From contig JAPDPR010000025.1 of the NCBI GenBank assembly GCA_034506335.1, positions 1-47,802 on the forward strand: a stretch of DNA of 47,802 nucleotides. The letters run 5' to 3'. Made by a program: the position numbers and the translations under genes. Position 1 is the stretch's first letter. Every line of letters begins with the position of its first letter. This document shows positions 8,790-18,311 of the stretch, one piece after another. The stretch is from a candidate division KSB1 bacterium (lineage in GTDB: Bacteria; Zhuqueibacterota; Zhuqueibacteria; JANLFK01; Oleimicrobiaceae). The notes under the pieces were generated by a model that made no database searches, was not told the origin of the DNA, and saw only the letters and a list, made by a program, of their open reading frames with translations.

Positions 8790-10271
8790 GTGTATGAGCT
8801 GGTGAGTCGGCTGCTAAAGCACTCCGGTGCCTATGCGGTGGCCACGGTGCTCAACCGGGCGGTGAGCGTGGTGCTGCTGCCGCTTTATACGCGCAGCCTG
8901 ACAAAGGCCGAATACGGTATGCTGGAAATCATCACCGTCACCTCGACGGTGGTGATGCTGGTGTTACAGCTGGGCATGGATTCGGCGCTCTTCCGCAGTG
9001 CCCTTTACCGCCAGGGAGTCGACCGGAAGGTGCTCACCAGCACTGCCCACTACTTTCTGATGGCATGCGCACTGGTGGCGGTGTCTCTTCTTGTTTGCGC
9101 GGCAACGCCACTTGCGCATCTTCTCTTTGGCGAGATTAGCTACGCCCGACTCCTCAGGATCATGTTTCTCGGTGATTTTTTCTTGGTATGCAATACTATT
9201 CCCATGGCGCGACTGCGCATAGACGAAAAGTCCGGCAAGTTCGCGCTCATTGCAGGTGCCAATTTTGTTCTCACTGTCGGGCTGAACGTGCTTTTCGTGG
9301 CTGTGCTCAGGAGGCGCGTGGAGGGTGTGGTGGTGGCCAACACCGTCGCGGCGCTCTGTTTTGCGCTGATCTACACTGCGGTCATTTGGCCTGAGCTGGG
9401 GCGGAGCTTCTCCACTTATGAATTGAAGGAGATGCTCAGCTTTGGGCTGCCTTTGGTCCCGGCAGCTGCCTGCAACATGGTCCTGATGATGTCGGACCGG
9501 TACCTTCTCCGCTTTCTCGCGGACTTTGATCAGGTGGCGCTGTACAGTGCAGGGATGCGTCTTGGCGTGCTCATGATGTTGGTGGTGAGCGCGTTTCAGC
9601 TGGCCTGGCCGGCCATCTTTTTCCCCATTGCCCGGCGCTCGGATGGGCCCCAGATCTTCGCCCGGCTCTTCGAGTTTTTTATGCTGGGAGTGTGCACCAT
9701 TGCGCTGGGTCTGGCAATTATGGCCCGAGACCTCCTTGAGCTATTGGCGACCAAGAGTTACCTGGAGGGCGCACAGGTGGTGCCATTGATTGTCGCTTCC
9801 TTCGTGCTGTACGGAGTCTACTACTACACCGCCATCGGCGTGCAGGTGCGGAAGAAGACCTACTTTCTTCCTCTGGGCATCGGCGTGGCGGCAGCCATCA
9901 ACCTCTTTCTTGGGTTGTATTTCGTGCCGCGCATGGGGATGATGGGCGCCGCCTGGGCAAAGGTGGCGGCCTATGCAGTGCTGGCGGTGGTGATGTGGGC
10001 CATCTCCCAGCGCCTGTACCGGATTCCGTATGACGTGCCCAAGTTCGCCCTGCTGATTGGCATAGGCGCGGCGTTTTTCTCGCTCAGCAGATTGACTCCT
10101 CCGCACCTGGGCGTTGCCCCTGTGATGGAGCGTTTGGTCCTGACCTTGGCATTTCCGGCTGTGTTGCTTGCCGTCGGGTACGTTGACCGCCACACGGTGG
10201 TTCGTCTGCTGAGCACGGTAGGCCACAGTGTACGTGGGATTCGGTTTCCCGGTAAGAATTCTGCGGCCTAG
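8790..10271 (+). CDS. Oligosaccharide flippase (Wzx-like), copy 1
   Basis: The protein has 493 residues and about 12-14 hydrophobic segments in the pattern of the MATE-like polysaccharide flippase family. The N-terminus has an amphipathic LLKHSGAYAVA segment and a PLYTRSLTKAEYG loop, both typical of the family. It would move undecaprenyl-linked repeat units across the inner membrane. The GTG start at 8790 overlaps an out-of-frame ATG at 8788, and GAGGTGA (8780-8786) lies very close; a second in-frame GTG at 8802 is possible. A second, different flippase follows at 10368. The gap 8642-8789 has no gene. Confidence 0.83.
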   Translation: MYELVSRLLKHSGAYAVATVLNRAVSVVLLPLYTRSLTKAEYGMLEIITVTSTVVMLVLQLGMDSALFRSALYRQGVDRKVLTSTAHYFLMACALVAVSLLVCAATPLAHLLFGEISYARLLRIMFLGDFFLVCNTIPMARLRIDEKSGKFALIAGANFVLTVGLNVLFVAVLRRRVEGVVVANTVAALCFALIYTAVIWPELGRSFSTYELKEMLSFGLPLVPAAACNMVLMMSDRYLLRFLADFDQVALYSAGMRLGVLMMLVVSAFQLAWPAIFFPIARRSDGPQIFARLFEFFMLGVCTIALGLAIMARDLLELLATKSYLEGAQVVPLIVASFVLYGVYYYTAIGVQVRKKTYFLPLGIGVAAAINLFLGLYFVPRMGMMGAAWAKVAAYAVLAVVMWAISQRLYRIPYDVPKFALLIGIGAAFFSLSRLTPPHLGVAPVMERLVLTLAFPAVLLAVGYVDRHTVVRLLSTVGHSVRGIRFPGKNSAA

Positions 10272-10333
10272 GAGTCCAGGCCAGGGGAGAGCCCTCAGGT
10301 TCTGCAAAGCAGTGCCATGGTGAGCACAGAGTT

Positions 10334-10349
10334 GAGGTGAACAGATCTG
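10334..10349 (+). promoter_or_regulatory. Strong ribosome site placed for a CTG start of flippase 2
   Basis: GAGGTGA (10334-10340) is followed six bases later by an in-frame CTG (10347-10349). The GTG normally chosen, at 10368, has no clear ribosome site. Initiation at CTG would add seven residues (LDRVSGK). An in-frame stop at 10338 prevents any longer form. Confidence 0.35.
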
Positions 10350-10367
10350 GACCGTGTCTCTGGTAAA

Positions 10368-11813
10368 GTGGCCCGCAACGCGGTGTTTGTCTTCTTGGGA
10401 CGGATCGTGGGGTTGGGCCTAAACATGGTCACCATTGTGGTGCTGGCTCGGGCATGGAGCGAGGAGATGTTTGGGATCTTCTCCTACGCTTTGGTGCTGG
10501 TCGGCTTTTTTTCGCTGCTTCCGGACTTTGGCATGCAGCCGGTGCTCATTCGTGAGATGGCGCGGTGCCGGTCGCGGGCTGGGGATGTCGTGGGACTTGG
10601 CATCCTCAGCAAGCTGGGGCTCTCCCTTCTTTCCTTAGCATTGGCTTCCGGCACCATGCTCTTGTTTTTTCCGGACCCACGGATGCGCATAACGTTTGCC
10701 TGGCTCAGCCTGACGATGTTTCTTTCCGCCAAGGTGAACACCATGCGCGTGGTGCTGGAAGGCGTGTTCTACGCAGACATGGATATGGGGCTTCCGGTGA
10801 TTTTTCAGCTGGTGGACGGCGTACTGCAGGTGGCGTTAGTGGTGGTGTTGGTGGGTCTGGGTGCGACTCCTGCCCAGGTAATTGCCGGCTATGCACTATC
10901 CAGTCTGCCGGGTCTGATCCTCACCATTGCCTTCGTGTGGCAGAGAGTGCGCCCGTCCTTTCGGCTAGACGTCGCCGCACTCAAATGGCTCCTTGGGGAG
11001 TCTTTCCCGCTATTTTTGTACCTGGGCTTGACGATGCTGCATGAGCGCATGGATGTGCTGTTTCTTAACTCGCTCTGGGGCGAAGGTGCGGTTGGAGTCT
11101 ATTCCACGGCCTTCCGCTTCACCGCGCCTCTGGGAATTGTGCCCTTTGCCGTGGCTACAGCGCTGTATCCGGTGATGGCAAAGGCGGCCAATGCCGAGGA
11201 CGCCAGGCTGGGCGTCGCGTTTCGCATGGGTGTAAAGGTGCTACTTGTTGTGGGACTTGCTCTGGGGGTAGTCGGGACCATTCTGGGCCGCCCAGTCTTC
11301 TTGATGCTCTTTGGCGAGAGGTTCAGCGAGGCGGCCTTGCCTTTTCAACTGTTGCTCTGGAGCCAGTGTTTCACCTTTCTGGCTTTTTTCATCGTTGACT
11401 TTAACAATTCACAAAACCGGCAGGGGCGCAATACGCTGTTCATGTTGTGTATGGTAGGTGCGGCGCTGCCTGTGCAGTGGTTGCTCATCAGCCGCCTGGG
11501 CGTGCCTGGGGCTGGCTGGGCTAAGTTGCTGCTCAGCGCGCTTGGACTAGCGGTACTGTGTGCTTTTTCATGGAAAGGCTTCACAAGACAGCAGGCACGC
11601 GTGGCGCTGTTCGCGGCCCTGGCGCTGACAGGGTTCGTGGTTGTGGCTCTGGTACATCTGAGGCACCTACTGCCCACGGTGCTTTCAGGCGGGCTGCTCA
11701 TGCTATTGTTCTGCGTATCTCTGCACCGTGTTTTCTCGCCTGAGGAGAAGGAGCTTTTGCGCCAGGCAGTCAGGACCGCCGTGCCCGGATCCCTGCCCGC
11801 GCCGCTTGCCTGA
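10368..11813 (+). CDS. Oligosaccharide flippase (Wzx-like), copy 2
   Basis: The protein has 481 residues and about 14 predicted membrane segments. The N-terminus ARNAVFVFLGRIVGLGLN and the following EEMFGIFSYALVLVGFF are typical of the Wzx/RfbX-type flippase family. It is not an obvious recent copy of the gene at 8790. Two flippases in one locus may mean two repeat-unit products, or an export role for one that differs from undecaprenyl-linked sugar. The start is uncertain: GTG 10368 is reported, but a good ribosome site lies in front of CTG 10347. No gene directly follows it; a 446-base gap comes next. Confidence 0.8.
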   Translation: MARNAVFVFLGRIVGLGLNMVTIVVLARAWSEEMFGIFSYALVLVGFFSLLPDFGMQPVLIREMARCRSRAGDVVGLGILSKLGLSLLSLALASGTMLLFFPDPRMRITFAWLSLTMFLSAKVNTMRVVLEGVFYADMDMGLPVIFQLVDGVLQVALVVVLVGLGATPAQVIAGYALSSLPGLILTIAFVWQRVRPSFRLDVAALKWLLGESFPLFLYLGLTMLHERMDVLFLNSLWGEGAVGVYSTAFRFTAPLGIVPFAVATALYPVMAKAANAEDARLGVAFRMGVKVLLVVGLALGVVGTILGRPVFLMLFGERFSEAALPFQLLLWSQCFTFLAFFIVDFNNSQNRQGRNTLFMLCMVGAALPVQWLLISRLGVPGAGWAKLLLSALGLAVLCAFSWKGFTRQQARVALFAALALTGFVVVALVHLRHLLPTVLSGGLLMLLFCVSLHRVFSPEEKELLRQAVRTAVPGSLPAPLA

Positions 11814-12259
11814 CGAGACAGGCCGGGGACCTCGCAGGGACTGCCGGATTACAACCGCTCCTGGATCGTGCAGCAGTTGGGTGCGTGTCAAGTCGCGGCA
11901 TATGCGACAGAGGGGGGGCCTGGTGGATCCCTCGGGCCGAGCCAGTATGCAGGCCCTTGCGTCAGAGCGCTTAGCCTGCGGCACGTTCTCGGTGTGAGTG
12001 GAGCGAGGCGACGTTTTCCATGCGACCGCATCGATCATTGTTCATCCTTCTAGCCATGGCAGGCTTGTCGAGGATTGTCTCATCACGGAGATTTGTGAGG
12101 GGGAGAGCAGTCGTGCACCAGTTTCGTGTATGTCGGGTAATCCGCGTGCTCACTTCGTCGTCGCGCCGCCGCGCGAAATGACGGAGTCGGGGAAGGAGAA
12201 AGTGAGGTGCTGTGTACCATTCTTCAACGATTACAAGCACGTGAGCTGAGGGCGCGCTG
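11814..12259 (+). other. 446-base gap without a convincing gene
   Basis: Short open frames exist on both strands, for example 11998-12249 (+), 11971-12240 (-) and 12020-12178 (+, about 52 codons, Arg-rich). None has a recognisable motif together with a good ribosome site. No clear terminator or promoter was found. It could be a decayed glycosyltransferase remnant or untranslated spacer. Confidence 0.5.
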
Positions 12260-13408
12260 ATGGCGGCACGAGTGCTGTTCTGGGTGAGCCTTGTGCTGAT
12301 CCTTTACACGTATGTGGGCTACTACATCATCCTGGCCCTATGGTCGCGGATTCGCCCACGACGTCGCCGGGTGGATGAGGACTTGTTGCCCACAGTGACA
12401 ATGGTTGTCGCCGCCCACAACGAGGAAAAGGTGATTCGCGACAAGTTGGCGAATTGCCGGGCGTTAGACTATCCGGCGGGGCGGGTTGAATTCCTCTTCG
12501 GTTCTGATGGCAGCACCGACGCCACGGCGGAGCTCATCCGCTCATGCGGGATGGACAACGTGCGCCTGATCGCCTATGCGCAACGCGAGGGCAAGGCGCG
12601 TGTGCTCAATAAGCTGGTGCCTGAGGCACGGGGTGAGATACTCGTTTTTTCTGACGCCAACACCATGTACCAGCCAAATGCCTTGCGCAGGATGATGGCG
12701 CACTTTGCAGACCCATCAGTAGGTGGCGTATGCGGCTACCTGCGTCTGGTCAGCCCTGACAGACGCGCTAGCAGTCAGGGCGAAGCCGTGTACTGGGACT
12801 ATGAGAACCGCCTGAAGGATATGGAAGGGAGGATCAAAACCGTATTTGGGGCAACTGGCGGCATCTACGCCATCAGGCGGGAACTGTTCGTGCCCTTGCC
12901 CACTACCAAAATGGTAAACGACGATTTCCTCATCCCCCTGCGCGTGGTGGAACAAGGGTACGACGTTGTCTACGAGGGGAGAGCTATAGCCACTGAGTAC
13001 ACCTCGCCGCGCGTCAAAGGGGAATTCTTGCGGAAAGTGAGAATTGGCGCAGCCAATTTCAATGTGCTTCCTGAGATCCGCCACCTTTTGCACCCGAAAC
13101 GTGGATACGTCGCTTTTGGCTTGTGGTCGCACAAGCTCATCAGGTGGCTGGTGCCGTTCATGCTCGTAGTGCTTTTCGTGAGCAACGTATTTGCCACGGG
13201 CGCGCCGTTCTATGATGCCTTCATGGCCCTGCAAGGCGCCTTTTATTGTCTTGTCGTCCTTGGGTGGCTCCTGAGCCTGATGGGCGTCAGGCTGGGGTTG
13301 GTGACTTATGCCTACTACTTCGTGGTAATTCACATGGGGCTCCTGGTGGGATTCTTCAAATTCCTGACAGGCAGGCAGCCTGCTGCGTGGACGCGAGTGG
13401 AGCGGTAA
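12260..13408 (+). CDS. Membrane glycosyltransferase, family 2 (CESA-like)
   Basis: The protein has 382 residues. An N-terminal membrane segment (about 5-27) leads into a GT2 domain: VVAAHNEE nucleotide-site strand, GSDGSTDAT, the DxD-type metal motif in VFSDANT near residue 130, and NDDF near 218 for the catalytic acid. Two or three membrane segments close the protein. This layout matches processive or lipid-acceptor GT2 enzymes that work at the inner-membrane face. Donor and acceptor are not predictable. The sugar phosphotransferase gene follows 44 bases later. Confidence 0.85.
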   Translation: MAARVLFWVSLVLILYTYVGYYIILALWSRIRPRRRRVDEDLLPTVTMVVAAHNEEKVIRDKLANCRALDYPAGRVEFLFGSDGSTDATAELIRSCGMDNVRLIAYAQREGKARVLNKLVPEARGEILVFSDANTMYQPNALRRMMAHFADPSVGGVCGYLRLVSPDRRASSQGEAVYWDYENRLKDMEGRIKTVFGATGGIYAIRRELFVPLPTTKMVNDDFLIPLRVVEQGYDVVYEGRAIATEYTSPRVKGEFLRKVRIGAANFNVLPEIRHLLHPKRGYVAFGLWSHKLIRWLVPFMLVVLFVSNVFATGAPFYDAFMALQGAFYCLVVLGWLLSLMGVRLGLVTYAYYFVVIHMGLLVGFFKFLTGRQPAAWTRVER

Positions 13409-13452
13409 GGGGACGTGCTCTGGTAGTGACTCGAGGAGGTCTTGGCTGAACA

Positions 13453-14853
13453 GTGCCAAAGAACGTGCAAAGAGTGCTGCTCTTGCTCTCGGACAGCGCG
13501 GCCGCCGTCGGTGTGTTCGTTGTCTGGTGTTGGCTTCGGAAAGGAATGGGTTTCTTCGCCGCCTCCCAGCTGGAGCAGCAGTTGGAACTTGCTGCTATCC
13601 TAGCGCTCTTCTGGGTGGTCGTGTTTGGCCTTTCGGGCTTATACCGTCCTTGGTATGCTCAGTCGCGGATGGACGAGCTCATCACGGTGGTGAAGGCGGT
13701 GAGCTTTGGCGTCGTGCTGTTGCTATTGGCTACGGCCGACTGGGAGCGGGACCTTTCCCGTCCGCCGGAGCTGAGCCGCATGATGATTGTGAGTTATTGG
13801 GGACTGATGGTGGTGGGGGTAGGAACCGGCCGCGTGGCACTGCGCACCTTCCAGCGCAAACTCTTGGAAGCGGGGGTCGGCGTGCGCCGCACCCTCATCG
13901 TTGGGTGGAATCCAAAGGCGCGCAAGTTATATGACGACCTCCTTCGCTATCCAGCGTTGGGACACAGAGTGGTTGGGTTTATTGACGCGGTGGCCAAGGA
14001 GGGGAAAGGGGAACACCGTGGATGCCCGGTGCTCGGTGGGCTGCGTGAGCTGACTGAGGTGGTAACTAGGGAGCACATCGAAGAAATCCTCATCGCGCTC
14101 GAAGGCAACTCACGACGCAAGACTGTAGATGTGATCGCGCGGTGTGAGGGCCTGCCGGTAAACATCAAGATTCAGCCCGACCTCTACGACATTGTTACCG
14201 GCCAGATGCGCACCAACCAGATCTACGGCTTTCCGCTCATCGAAGTGTTTCCGCAACTGATGCCGGCATGGGAACGCAAAGCGAAGCGGGCGTTGGATGT
14301 GCTAGTATCCGTGGTGGTGCTGGTGGGCTTCTTGCCGTTGTGGCTCTTGGTGGCGCTCCTCATCAAACTGGACTCGCGCGGGCCGGTGTTGTACAAACAG
14401 TGCCGGGTGGGCAAAGGGGGAAAGCACTTCGAGATCTACAAGTTTCGATCGATGATCGTTGGTGCGGAAAAGTACACTGGGCCGGTCTGGGCAGGGAAGA
14501 AGGACCCTCGGGTCACGCGCGTGGGACGGATCATCAGGCGCCTGCGCATCGATGAGGTGCCGCAGTTCATCAACGTCTTGAAAAACGATATGAGTCTGGT
14601 GGGCCCGCGGCCCGAGCGCCCTTACTTTGTGGAAAAACTGAAGCGCCACTTTCGTCTTTACACTAGACGGCTCATGGTCAAGCCAGGCATAACCGGGTGG
14701 GCGCAGATTAAAGGCGCCTATGACGAGTCCTTGGAGGATGTGAAGAAGAAACTGGAGTATGACTTTTATTACGTGGAGAACATGTCGTTGCGCATGGACT
14801 TGAAGATTATCCTCAGAACCATTTGGGTCATGCTTACAGGGAAGGGTCAATAG
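13453..14853 (+). CDS. Polyprenyl-phosphate sugar-1-phosphate transferase (WbaP/CpsE type)
   Basis: The protein has 466 residues. Several N-terminal membrane segments are followed by a Rossmann-like CoA-binding_3 region (TLIVGWN near residue 140) and the C-terminal bacterial sugar transferase domain from about residue 270. That domain is recognised by a membrane helix, [34 protein letters not shown] and [12 protein letters not shown]. The enzyme transfers a hexose-1-phosphate from a UDP-sugar to undecaprenyl phosphate, so it probably primes each repeat unit. The GTG start is the only candidate near GAGGAGGT (13433-13440), at a long spacing of 12 bases. Confidence 0.9.
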   Translation: MPKNVQRVLLLLSDSAAAVGVFVVWCWLRKGMGFFAASQLEQQLELAAILALFWVVVFGLSGLYRPWYAQSRMDELITVVKAVSFGVVLLLLATADWERDLSRPPELSRMMIVSYWGLMVVGVGTGRVALRTFQRKLLEAGVGVRRTLIVGWNPKARKLYDDLLRYPALGHRVVGFIDAVAKEGKGEHRGCPVLGGLRELTEVVTREHIEEILIALEGNSRRKTVDVIARCEGLPVNIKIQPDLYDIVTGQMRTNQIYGFPLIEVFPQLMPAWERKAKRALDVLVSVVVLVGFLPLWLLVALLIKLDSRGPVLYKQCRVGKGGKHFEIYKFRSMIVGAEKYTGPVWAGKKDPRVTRVGRIIRRLRIDEVPQFINVLKNDMSLVGPRPERPYFVEKLKRHFRLYTRRLMVKPGITGWAQIKGAYDESLEDVKKKLEYDFYYVENMSLRMDLKIILRTIWVMLTGKGQ

Positions 14854-14866
14854 AGAAAGGCGAACG

Positions 14867-16132
14867 ATGCTGGACCTGAAATTCATCCGTGAGAACGTGG
14901 AGCTTGTGCGTCAGGCGATCCACAACAAGAGGGAAAGGGTCGATTTGGATCGATTGTTGGAGCTGGACGCAGAGCGGCGAAACATACTGGCCGAAGTTGA
15001 GGCGCTGAAGGCACGGCGCAACAAGGTTTCGGAAACCATCGCTGTGCTCAAGAAGCAGGGCCAGGACACTTCCTCGCTCATAAGGGAGATGGGACAAGTA
15101 GCCGACCGCATCAAAGAACTGGACGCTCGCCTGGGAGAGCTGGAAGAAGACCTCCTCCAGGTCCAAGTCCGTATCCCCAATATCCCCCATGCCAGCGTCC
15201 CAGTGGGCGACGAATCGGCCAATGTGGTCATAAAGCAGTGGGGAACCATCGAGCCCTTTGACTTTCAGCCCAAGACCCATTGGGAGCTCGGTGAGAGCCT
15301 CGGTCTTCTCGATCTTGCCCGCGGCGCGAAGGTGGCCGGTGCGTTCTTCGTTAGCTTCCGTGGACTTGGGGCGAAACTGGAGCGCGCGCTCATCAACTTC
15401 ATGCTGGATCTCCACGTCAACGAACAAGGCTACACCGAGGTTTTCCCGCCGTTCGTGACGAAGCGCGAGAGCATGTTCGGCACAGGGCAACTGCCCAAGT
15501 TGGAAAAGGACATGTACCGGATCGAAGAGGACGACCTTTTCCTGATCCCCACCGCTGAGGTGCCTGTCACGAACCTCCATCGGGACGAAATCCTGGACGG
15601 CGCTGATCTGCCCATCTATTACACGGCCTATACCCCCTGCTTCCGGCGGGAGGCCGGCTCGTACGGCAGGGACACGCGCGGGCTGGTGCGCATTCACCAG
15701 TTTGACAAGGTGGAAATGGTGAAATTCGTCAAGCCGGAAACGTCCTACGATGAGCTGGAAAGCCTGCTTGCCGACGCCGAAGCGGTTGTGCAGCGTCTTG
15801 GGCTGCCCTACCGAGTGAAGGTGCTCGCCACGGGTGATTTGAGCTTTGCTGCTGCCAAGTGCTACGACATCGAAGTGTGGGCTGCGGGTATCGGCAAGTG
15901 GTTGGAGGTTTCTTCGTGCAGCAATTTCGAGGCCTTTCAGGCACGCCGGGCAAATATCCGGTTCCGTCGCACCAAAGGGTCTAAGCCTGAGTATGTGCAT
16001 ACCCTCAATGGCTCTGGTCTGGCGTTGCCGCGGACGGTCATTGCCATCCTGGAAAACTACCAGACAGATGAGGGCACAGTAGTTGTGCCCGAAGCGCTTC
16101 GGCCGTATATGGGAGTCGACGTGCTCCGCTGA
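14867..16132 (+). CDS. serS: Seryl-tRNA synthetase
   Basis: The protein has 421 residues, full length for bacterial SerRS, which charges tRNA-Ser. Visible are the N-terminal long antiparallel coiled-coil arm (about 28-100), class II motif 2 ([18 protein letters not shown], then HQFDKVE) and motif 3 ([17 protein letters not shown]). It begins 13 bases after the sugar transferase, so this housekeeping gene is probably transcribed with the polysaccharide genes. This is an unusual neighbourhood rather than an unusual protein. It is the only synthetase in the window. Confidence 0.95.
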   Translation: MLDLKFIRENVELVRQAIHNKRERVDLDRLLELDAERRNILAEVEALKARRNKVSETIAVLKKQGQDTSSLIREMGQVADRIKELDARLGELEEDLLQVQVRIPNIPHASVPVGDESANVVIKQWGTIEPFDFQPKTHWELGESLGLLDLARGAKVAGAFFVSFRGLGAKLERALINFMLDLHVNEQGYTEVFPPFVTKRESMFGTGQLPKLEKDMYRIEEDDLFLIPTAEVPVTNLHRDEILDGADLPIYYTAYTPCFRREAGSYGRDTRGLVRIHQFDKVEMVKFVKPETSYDELESLLADAEAVVQRLGLPYRVKVLATGDLSFAAAKCYDIEVWAAGIGKWLEVSSCSNFEAFQARRANIRFRRTKGSKPEYVHTLNGSGLALPRTVIAILENYQTDEGTVVVPEALRPYMGVDVLR

Positions 16133-16181
16133 GCGCTTCGCTTTTCCCTAGCGGCCCTTCTTTAGATTCGCCGGAGGTACC

Positions 16182-17603
16182 GTGGAACCTACAGGATGGG
16201 TCTCTGTACTTCCCCCGGTCGTTGCGATTGCCTTAGCCATTTGGAGTAGGCAGGTGTTCATTTCATTGTTCGTGGGCATCTGGCTAGGATGGACGATTCT
16301 GAGCGCGTGGAATCCAGTGGCAGGGCTGGTGCAGGCGTTGGAAGGGTGTGTGCGCGTCTTTCAAGACCCTGGCAATGCCAAGGTTATCCTTTTCAGCGCC
16401 ATGGTGGGTGCACTAATTACTTTCACTCAGTACTCTGGCGGGATGGATGGATTTGTCAACTGGGTGAGCAGGCGAGGTCTCGTGAACAGTCGGCGGAGTG
16501 CCGGGCTCTTGGCGTGGGTGCTGGGAGTCGTGGTTTTTGTTGAGTCGAGCATTTGCGTGCTGATCTCTGGCACGGTGTGTAGACCGTTGTTCGATCGTCT
16601 GCGTGTGTCGCGTGAGAAGTTGGCCTACATCTGCGATTCCACTTCTGCCCCCAAGTGCATTATGATTCCGCTGAACGCCTGGGGTGCTTTCGTGATCGGC
16701 CTGCTGACCGAGCAGCGGGTGGAAGACCCTGTGCGCTGGCTGGTCTCGTCCATGCCGCTTAACTTTTATGCCATCCTGGCCCTGCTGTTGGTCCTGCTTG
16801 TGGTGCTACTGGGCCGTGACATCGGTCCTATGCGCGCAGCCGAGCGACGCGTGCGCGAGGAGGGGAAGGTGCTTCGCGACGGTGCCGAACCTTTGGTCTC
16901 CGCCGACGTGACGGCAGTGAGCGCAAAACCCGGCGTGCCTGCGCGAGCTGTCAATGCAATTCTGCCCATTGGGGTTATGGTAGCGATGATGCCGCTCGGC
17001 TTGCTGATCACAGGCCAGGGAAACCTGATGCGAGGCTCCGGTTCCACTGCCGTGTTTTGGGCGGTGATTGCCGCGGTTGGCGTCGCGGCGGTGGCCTATC
17101 GGGTGCAGGGCATCATGACCGTGCGAGAAATCACCGACCAGTTCATGAAAGGCGTAGGCGGATTAGTGCCATTGGCGCTCCTGATGGTCTTTGCCTTTGC
17201 GATAGGGGCGGTGTGTCGCGAGCTGGGCACAGGTCCGTTTGTGGCGAATATCGCCAGAGTGTGGGTTGCCCCTGGGGTCGTGCCCGCGCTCCTTTTTCTG
17301 GCTGCATGTGTGGTCGCCTTCTCCACTGGCACCTCTTTCGGCACATTTGCTATCATGATTCCCATTGCCGTACCGATGGTGGGGCCCATGGGGCTGCATC
17401 CCGGCCTGGTGCTCTCGGCCGTGCTGGGCGGAGGCGTGTTTGGCGACCACTGCTCGCCCATATCCGACACCACCATCATATCTTCGATGGCAGCGGCCAC
17501 AGACCACATAGACCACGTGAATACGCAGCTCCCCTATGCCCTTGTGGCCGCAGGCCTTGCCACGGTCCTTTATCTGATTGTTGGCTTTGCAACCAGCGGG
17601 TGA
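16182..17603 (+). CDS. Na+/H+ antiporter, NhaC family
   Basis: The protein has 473 residues and about 11-12 membrane segments. The NhaC hallmark is the late GVFGDHCSPISDTTI sequence, with a related charged helix break earlier (STSAPKCIMIPLNAWG). A conserved TGTSFGTFAIM segment lies in the C-terminal half. It would exchange sodium for protons across the inner membrane; an amino-acid substrate has been shown for some relatives and cannot be ruled out. The GTG start is supported by GGAGG about seven bases upstream. It is unrelated to polysaccharide synthesis. Confidence 0.87.
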   Translation: MEPTGWVSVLPPVVAIALAIWSRQVFISLFVGIWLGWTILSAWNPVAGLVQALEGCVRVFQDPGNAKVILFSAMVGALITFTQYSGGMDGFVNWVSRRGLVNSRRSAGLLAWVLGVVVFVESSICVLISGTVCRPLFDRLRVSREKLAYICDSTSAPKCIMIPLNAWGAFVIGLLTEQRVEDPVRWLVSSMPLNFYAILALLLVLLVVLLGRDIGPMRAAERRVREEGKVLRDGAEPLVSADVTAVSAKPGVPARAVNAILPIGVMVAMMPLGLLITGQGNLMRGSGSTAVFWAVIAAVGVAAVAYRVQGIMTVREITDQFMKGVGGLVPLALLMVFAFAIGAVCRELGTGPFVANIARVWVAPGVVPALLFLAACVVAFSTGTSFGTFAIMIPIAVPMVGPMGLHPGLVLSAVLGGGVFGDHCSPISDTTIISSMAAATDHIDHVNTQLPYALVAAGLATVLYLIVGFATSG

Positions 17604-17611
17604 TCCGCGTG

Positions 17612-18076
17612 ATGAGAATCGGGCTCATAGCCGACACCCACGGCCAGCTTCACCCTTCGGTGGGAAAACACTTTGCTGGGGTGGAACTGATCCTGCATGC
17701 CGGCGACATCGGCTCGCCAAAGGTGCTGGAGGAGCTGGCGGCGATTGCACCCGTGCAGGCGGTCGCGGGAAACATGGACCGTCCGCCGTTAAGCACCTCC
17801 CATCCGAAGTATCGATTCCTCGAGCTCCAGGCGGTGTCGATCCTCTTGGTCCACCGGGCTCCGTCTCGAGTTGAACTGGACGACCTTGCAAGGACTTGGC
17901 GGAGGCGACCGAGGGTTGTGGTGCACGGGCACACGCACTGTCCACGCCAGGAATGGCGATCCGGGATTCTGTTCGTAAACCCCGGTCCGGCCGGCGGTCG
18001 CGGCGATACGTTCTCCGTCGCTATCCTCACACTCCAAGAAGATGATGCTCCTTCGGTTGTCTTTTGCGACTTGTAA
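17612..18076 (+). CDS. YfcE/MJ0936-type metallophosphoesterase
   Basis: The protein has 154 residues, normal for this family of small two-metal phosphodiesterases. The metal-ligand motifs appear in order: ADTHG (D8, H10), HAGDI (D32), GNMD (N54), a lone His in LLVHRAP, and GHTH. The usual HGH at the fourth motif is HRA here. The ATG at 17612 was chosen; GTG at 17609 is in frame directly before it. It begins a few bases after the antiporter stop, so the two are co-transcribed. The same frame is open back to 17057 inside the antiporter gene, but that part is a shadow. Confidence 0.85.
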   Translation: MRIGLIADTHGQLHPSVGKHFAGVELILHAGDIGSPKVLEELAAIAPVQAVAGNMDRPPLSTSHPKYRFLELQAVSILLVHRAPSRVELDDLARTWRRRPRVVVHGHTHCPRQEWRSGILFVNPGPAGGRGDTFSVAILTLQEDDAPSVVFCDL

Positions 18077-18159
18077 CCTACAACTGAGCCCTGCTCGAGC
18101 GCCTGTCGGGGCCGAGCCCTCAGGTGAGAATGGGAAACCGCAATAGGGCCAAGAAACGC

Positions 18160-18188
18160 TTGATATGTTCCAATGAAATGGCTACATT
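18160..18188 (+). promoter_or_regulatory. Predicted promoter for the export/assembly half of the polysaccharide locus
   Basis: TTGATA (18160-18165), a 17-base spacer, then TACATT followed by TG (18183-18190). The leader to the ATG at 18312 would be about 117 bases. The -10 element reads TAnnTTTG as in Bacteroidetes promoters, while the -35 element is TTGA-like. Confidence 0.7.
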
Positions 18189-18311
18189 TGTCGGCGGCTG
18201 TTCGCGCGGTCTTCTGCGGTGGCTTTTGGGAAGGTGCTCCGGCGATGCCTGCGTGTTGGTGGGCCGCCAAGTTGTGGACGGGATGTGACAATACTTCGAG
18301 GAGTGCACCAG

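Noticed and set aside
8708-8790. TTGACT near 8730 as a promoter before flippase 1
   Set aside because: No TAnnTT-like -10 at 16-18 bases downstream.
10265-10282. Small hairpin GGCCT/AGGCC after the first flippase gene
   Set aside because: Only a 5-bp stem and no T-run, so it is not a credible terminator.
16132-16150. Short GAGCG/CGCTT stem followed by TTT after serS
   Set aside because: The stem is too short and the next gene is 49 bases away, so a terminator cannot be supported.
17057-17608. Upstream extension of the phosphoesterase frame inside the antiporter gene
   Set aside because: The translation is Arg/Gly/Cys-rich without motifs, the antiporter motifs lie in the other frame, and GTG/ATG at 17609/17612 sits exactly at the conserved phosphoesterase N-terminus.
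10289-18125. A 12-base repeat (GAGCCCTCAGGT) at 10289 and 18114, both in non-coding gaps
   Set aside because: Many 12-base matches are expected by chance in a window of this size, and the flanks do not match.
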